Part shown: piece by piece, positions 61,801 through 64,000 of the stretch
Layout of the letters: each line of letters begins with the position of its first letter
Numbering within the stretch: the stretch's first letter is position 1
Origin: an uncultured Oscillospiraceae bacterium
Lineage (GTDB): Bacteria > Bacillota > Clostridia > Oscillospirales > Oscillospiraceae
DNA: 64,000 bases
Direction: 5' to 3'
Assembly: GCA_934597165.1 (NCBI GenBank)
Contig: CAKTQP010000004.1
Coordinates: 34,675 to 98,674 of the forward strand
Translations under genes and position numbers: made by a program
The notes under the pieces: generated by a model
Told to the model about the DNA's origin: nothing
Database searches by the model: none
What the model saw: only the letters and a program-made list of their open reading frames with translations

Positions 61801-63125
61801 AGACCGCTTACGGGTACGTGTTAAAGTACCTGGAAGAGCGAAATCTGACCGTTTCCGAGGCGGAAAAGGCACGTTTGGCCGCTGGATGTACCAACGTCAA
61901 GCGCACCACCGGTCAGCACCCCGGCGGCATGGTGGTCATCCCGGGCGACAAAGAAATCTATGATTTCTGCCCAGTGCAGCACCCGGCGGACGACCCCCAT
62001 TCGGACATCATCACCACCCACTTTGAATACCACTCCATGGAGGATAACCTCCTGAAACTGGATATGCTGGGGCACGATGACCCCACCATGATCAAAATGC
62101 TCCAGGACTTGACCGGGGTGGACCCGCAAAAAATCCACCTGGACGACAAGGACACCATGTCCATCTTCTGCTCGTCCAAAGTGCTGGGCTTTGAGAACGA
62201 CCCAGTGCTGGGCCCCACCGGCTCCTGCGGCATCCCGGAGTTCGGCACCGGCTTCACCCGCGGGATGCTCATCGACACCCAGCCCAAAAACTTCGACACC
62301 CTCCTGCGCCTGTCCGGCTTCTCCCACGGCACCGACGTGTGGCTGGGCAACGCCAAGGACTTGATCCTGTCCGGCACCGCCTCGGTCACCGAGGCCATCG
62401 GCTGCCGAGATGACATCATGCTCTACCTCATCTCCATGGGTGTGGACGAACTGCGGAGCTTCAAGTTCATGGAGGCGGTGCGAAAGGGCGTCATCCATAA
62501 GGGCAAGAGCTGGCCAGATGGGATTGTAGAAGAAATGCAGGAACATAATATCCCAGAGTGGTACATTGAGTCCTGCCGGAAAATCAAGTACCTGTTCCCC
62601 AAAGCCCACGCCGTGGCCTACGTCACCATGGCCTTCCGCATCGCCTGGTTCAAGGTGCATCGCCCCTTGGCCTTCTACGCCGCCTACTTCTCCATCCGCG
62701 CCAAAGCGGTGGACGCCACCTGTATGTGCTTGGGCATGGACGTGTGCAAGGCCAAGATGGCAGAGATCAAAGCCAAGGACAAGGTCTCGGATGTGGAAGA
62801 TAAGATGTATACCACCTTGGAAATGTGCTACGAGTTCTACCTCCGCGGCTTCACCTTCGGCAAGATGGACTTGTACCAGAGCGCTGCCAAGGACTTCATC
62901 ATGGTGGAGGACAAAAAAATGCTCATCCCGCCCTTCGTCTCCATCCCCGGTCTGGGGGAAGCGGCGGCGGAGTCCATCGTGGAGCAGCGGAAAGGGAGGG
63001 AGTTCATCTCCGTCGAGGAGCTGGTGGACGCCTGCCCCAAGGTCTCCAAAGCCCACGTGGAGCAGCTGCGGCATATGGGCGCACTGGACGACCTGCCCGA
63101 CACCAGTCAGCTTACCTTATTTTAA
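58875..63125 (+). CDS. polC: DNA polymerase III PolC-type
   Basis: 1416 residues, the replicative polymerase of Firmicutes. Order: N-terminal domain, a Pro/Glu-rich linker (about 85-165), OB domain (about 190-300), split PHP domain (ELHLHTRFSKMDALT, about 308), DEDD 3'-5' exonuclease with FDIETTGL (about 395), the rest of PHP, a zinc-binding segment CPNCRYSDFD...CPHCGTPMD (about 883-915), and the polymerase palm/fingers with PDIDLNFSGEY (about 936). The start is ATG 58875 after CAGGAGAG; the frame upstream overlaps ispG. Confidence 0.97.
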   Translation: MRDKQGIPLLQMFAQCALHGAALEAAQSCTIWDAAIHQASRSVDLEVSFSYPTPPDQVAAIQQSICLAYGLQGATLHQPQPAAQPAPEPVPEPVPAPAPVSAAPTLGAGVGDDIPLPEEPPEEAFVQEPCWEELPPEPPEAVDAPPIPDAPADVFAQTEALRQAAMKKAMANRPPMPVKKKGQLKPVVGMILGKSIRTKPIPMSEVRLDLRRVTVTGKVFGIDHRELKKRNAWVIRFYVTDNTNSVTVSKFMENRAAKPILEGIKKGMYVTVEGKLGIYNGDLELSPFAIAEAEAPPARKDRAEEKRVELHLHTRFSKMDALTEVKDAVKRAISWGHKAIAITDHGIAQAFPDAASAAGDKIKVIYGVEGYFVNDVDDRVVVHGECPLSIDTEIVCFDIETTGLSRKRDVITEIGAVVLKNGEVVDQYNTFVNPARPIPRNIVELTGITDSMVADAPSQEEALNAFLDWVGDRPLAAHNAEFDMGFLAEGCARMGRPFTNPSIDTLILAQNLLPDLGKYKLDIVAEHLKLPAFNHHRACDDAAMVGYMLMPFRRMLGDLGVERIDQINGKMLQLRSAVKRRQKPGHVILLAKNQSGLRNLYKLISLSHLEHFHRFPIMPKSLINENREGLIVGSACAAGELFKAILDHKDWRELRRIASWYDFLEIQPICNNFFLLDQGTIADKEGLRDLNRTIVKLAKELNKPVCATGDVHFLDPEQEQFRHILLNASGFSDADKSLPIYFKTTDEMLDEFSYLGAEDCHKVVIDDPNHIAKMCDVIPPLPKGLFAPKLENSAEELERLVYEKAHRLYGDELPKIVQDRIDLELPGIIQRKYDVIYMSAQKLVADSMEHGYLVGSRGSVGSSIVAFLSGITEVNSLPPHYRCPNCRYSDFDTDIEKYGCGADLPDKICPHCGTPMDKDGFNIPFETFLGYGGTKVPDIDLNFSGEYQAKAHQHTFELFGEHHVFKAGTVGTVAEQTAYGYVLKYLEERNLTVSEAEKARLAAGCTNVKRTTGQHPGGMVVIPGDKEIYDFCPVQHPADDPHSDIITTHFEYHSMEDNLLKLDMLGHDDPTMIKMLQDLTGVDPQKIHLDDKDTMSIFCSSKVLGFENDPVLGPTGSCGIPEFGTGFTRGMLIDTQPKNFDTLLRLSGFSHGTDVWLGNAKDLILSGTASVTEAIGCRDDIMLYLISMGVDELRSFKFMEAVRKGVIHKGKSWPDGIVEEMQEHNIPEWYIESCRKIKYLFPKAHAVAYVTMAFRIAWFKVHRPLAFYAAYFSIRAKAVDATCMCLGMDVCKAKMAEIKAKDKVSDVEDKMYTTLEMCYEFYLRGFTFGKMDLYQSAAKDFIMVEDKKMLIPPFVSIPGLGEAAAESIVEQRKGREFISVEELVDACPKVSKAHVEQLRHMGALDDLPDTSQLTLF

Positions 63126-63143
63126 TAGAAAGGCGGATTGAAG

Positions 63144-63767
63144 ATGGAACCAAAATCGACACAGCTCTTCCGCTGGGCGAAAGAGCTGCAAAACATGGCC
63201 GCCGCCGGCATCCAGTACACCACCAACGACTTCGACCGGGAACGTTTTTTGCGCATCCGGGACATCGCGGCGGAGATGGCAGCCTATGAGCTGGACTTGC
63301 CCCCGGCGCGGCTCAAGGACGCCTTCGCCCTGGACTTGGGCTACCAGACCCCAAAAATCGAGACCCGCGCCGCCATCTTTGACGACGACCGGGTGCTGTT
63401 GGTGCGGGAGCGGAACGGGAAATGGTCCATGCCCGGCGGCTGGTGCGATGAGGGGGAGACGATCCGTTCCAACACAAAAAAGGAGGCGTGGGAGGAATCT
63501 GGCCTGAGCGTAGACCCCTATCGCATTGTTGCTCTGGACAGCCAGCAGAAACGCAACCGTCCCGCCAACTTTTACGGTGTTTGTAAGGTGTTCGTCCTCT
63601 GTCGGGTATTGGGCGGCGAATTCCAGCCCAACATTGAGACGTCGGAACGACGATATTTCCCGCTGACCGACCTGCCGCCCCTGATCCTGGGGAAACAGAA
63701 TCCGGAGCAGATCTGGATGTGTTACCAGGCGTATCGGGCAAGGGAGTGGGAGCCGCGGTTCGACTAA
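63144..63767 (+). CDS. NUDIX hydrolase with N-terminal helical domain
   Basis: 207 residues. An N-terminal domain of about 60 residues (LFRWAKELQNMAAAGIQYT) typical of one clostridial NUDIX subgroup, then a NUDIX box (about residues 92-114) with GGWCDEGETIRSN and KEAWEESGL; Lys-Glu replaces the usual Arg-Glu. It probably hydrolyses a nucleotide diphosphate derivative such as ADP-sugar or a damaged nucleotide. ATG 63144 follows AAAGGCGG. Confidence 0.9.
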   Translation: MEPKSTQLFRWAKELQNMAAAGIQYTTNDFDRERFLRIRDIAAEMAAYELDLPPARLKDAFALDLGYQTPKIETRAAIFDDDRVLLVRERNGKWSMPGGWCDEGETIRSNTKKEAWEESGLSVDPYRIVALDSQQKRNRPANFYGVCKVFVLCRVLGGEFQPNIETSERRYFPLTDLPPLILGKQNPEQIWMCYQAYRAREWEPRFD

Positions 63768-63775
63768 CACGAGCG

Positions 63776-63835
63776 TAACCGGAGGGCAAGCCTGTTTGAC
63801 AGGCATGGTGCGTTGGTTCTCCCTTACTATGCAGC
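63776..63835 (-). repeat. Degenerate dispersed repeat, copy C
   Basis: On the minus strand GGGAGAACC...GCCTGTCAAACAGGC...CCGGTTACG matches the flanks and second hairpin of copy A (GGGAGAACC, CGCCTGTCAACAGGCG, CGGTTCGGG). The first hairpin is lost. Confidence 0.45.
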
Positions 63836-63868
63836 GCATTTCCCGATTGGATTCATCCAAAATGCCAG

Positions 63869-63897
63869 TTGACAAACAAACTATTCCGTGATAATGT
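63869..63897 (+). promoter_or_regulatory. Promoter of the last gene
   Basis: Consensus TTGACA (63869-63874), 17-base spacer, TAATGT (63892-63897). Confidence 0.65.
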
Positions 63898-63916
63898 ATT
63901 AGCGAACTAAAGTGAC

Positions 63917-63948
63917 AACGGGTCGCACCCACCCCCAAGCCCGTTTTT
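63917..63948 (+). promoter_or_regulatory. Leader hairpin before the last gene
   Basis: AACGGG pairs with CCCGTT, followed by TTT, between promoter and start codon. It could act as an attenuator; the stem is short. Confidence 0.3.
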
Positions 63949-63968
63949 CAGATAGGAGTGCAAAGGCA

Positions 63969-64000
63969 ATGAAATACATCCCCAATACCCCGGAGGGCAC
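63969..64000 (+). CDS. Start of a HisZ/HisS-like gene, 3' partial
   Basis: Only ten codons are visible (MKYIPNTPEG, next codon begins AC). The PNTPEGT pattern resembles the start of HisZ, the regulatory subunit of ATP phosphoribosyltransferase, and of histidyl-tRNA synthetase paralogues. AGGAGTGCAAAGG lies upstream of the ATG. Too little sequence for a firm call. Confidence 0.4.
   Translation, partial: MKYIPNTPEG

Noticed and set aside
1..64000. CRISPR arrays, tRNA or rRNA genes, prophage or insertion sequences
   Set aside because: No regularly spaced direct repeats, no cloverleaf with CCA-type end, no rRNA signature and no transposase or integrase frame were seen.

Overview
The window looks like chromosome of a spore-forming, GC-rich gut-type clostridium, probably Oscillospiraceae/Ruminococcaceae. 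The evidence is the PolC-type replicase, the cluster pyrH-frr-uppS-cdsA-dxr-rseP-ispG-polC, dipicolinate synthase genes (dpaA-dpaB, a spore marker), AAGGAGG-type ribosome binding sites, and a surface protein with InlB/GLUG repeats and a SPKTG sorting signal. No rRNA, tRNA or CRISPR was seen.

Layout. 1-7.6 kb: murF (5' end cut off), an ABC-F ATPase, a YdcF protein, prfA, a fused Sua5-CoaE gene and an M18 aminopeptidase. 7.6-8.2 kb: a gene-free stretch packed with hairpins, including one copy of a dispersed repeat. 8.2-12.6 kb: PDZ/radical-SAM DUF512 protein, der, plsY, gpsA. 12.7-16.5 kb (minus): dinB followed by znuA-znuC-znuB, with LexA-like boxes at the dinB promoter. 16.6-31.9 kb: SLOG protein, a second repeat copy, dpaAB, rfbA, mscS, efp, a TetR regulator, a 1242-residue surface protein, an EamA transporter, a FAD dehydrogenase, then rpsB-tsf.

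31.9-52.4 kb is accessory DNA lying between tsf and pyrH, which are usually adjacent in Firmicutes. It holds (a) a probable type I toxin/antisense RNA pair at 32.0-32.5 kb, (b) a 16.6 kb peptide natural-product cluster at 32.66-49.31 kb, (c) an AT-richer three-gene unit with a secreted-toxin-like zinc metallopeptidase at 49.4-51.6 kb, and (d) an amidase gene on the minus strand.

The centrepiece is (b). Four small genes encode 41-46 residue peptides with a shared acidic leader (core FEELE-x-VEEL), a Gly-rich hydrophobic core without Cys, and an invariant C-terminal Thr. They are followed, with short gaps or overlaps, by a SAM methyltransferase, a B12/SPASM-type protein lacking the radical-SAM cysteines, a class III aminotransferase, an M50 intramembrane peptidase, an ABC exporter, a short-chain dehydrogenase, a B12-type radical SAM enzyme, an unknown 132-residue protein, a glycosyltransferase, a nucleotidyltransferase-adenylation-carrier-condensation fusion and a GPP34-like protein. 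The C-terminal Thr together with dehydrogenase, aminotransferase, methyltransferase and M50 peptidase matches the logic of daptides (peptides whose C-terminal Thr becomes a dimethylated diamine). The oxidation enzyme and the extra tailoring genes differ from the actinobacterial daptide clusters, so this may be a new branch. That functional reading is inference from gene content.

52.5-64 kb returns to core genes (pyrH to polC), then a NUDIX hydrolase and the first codons of a HisZ/HisS-like gene.
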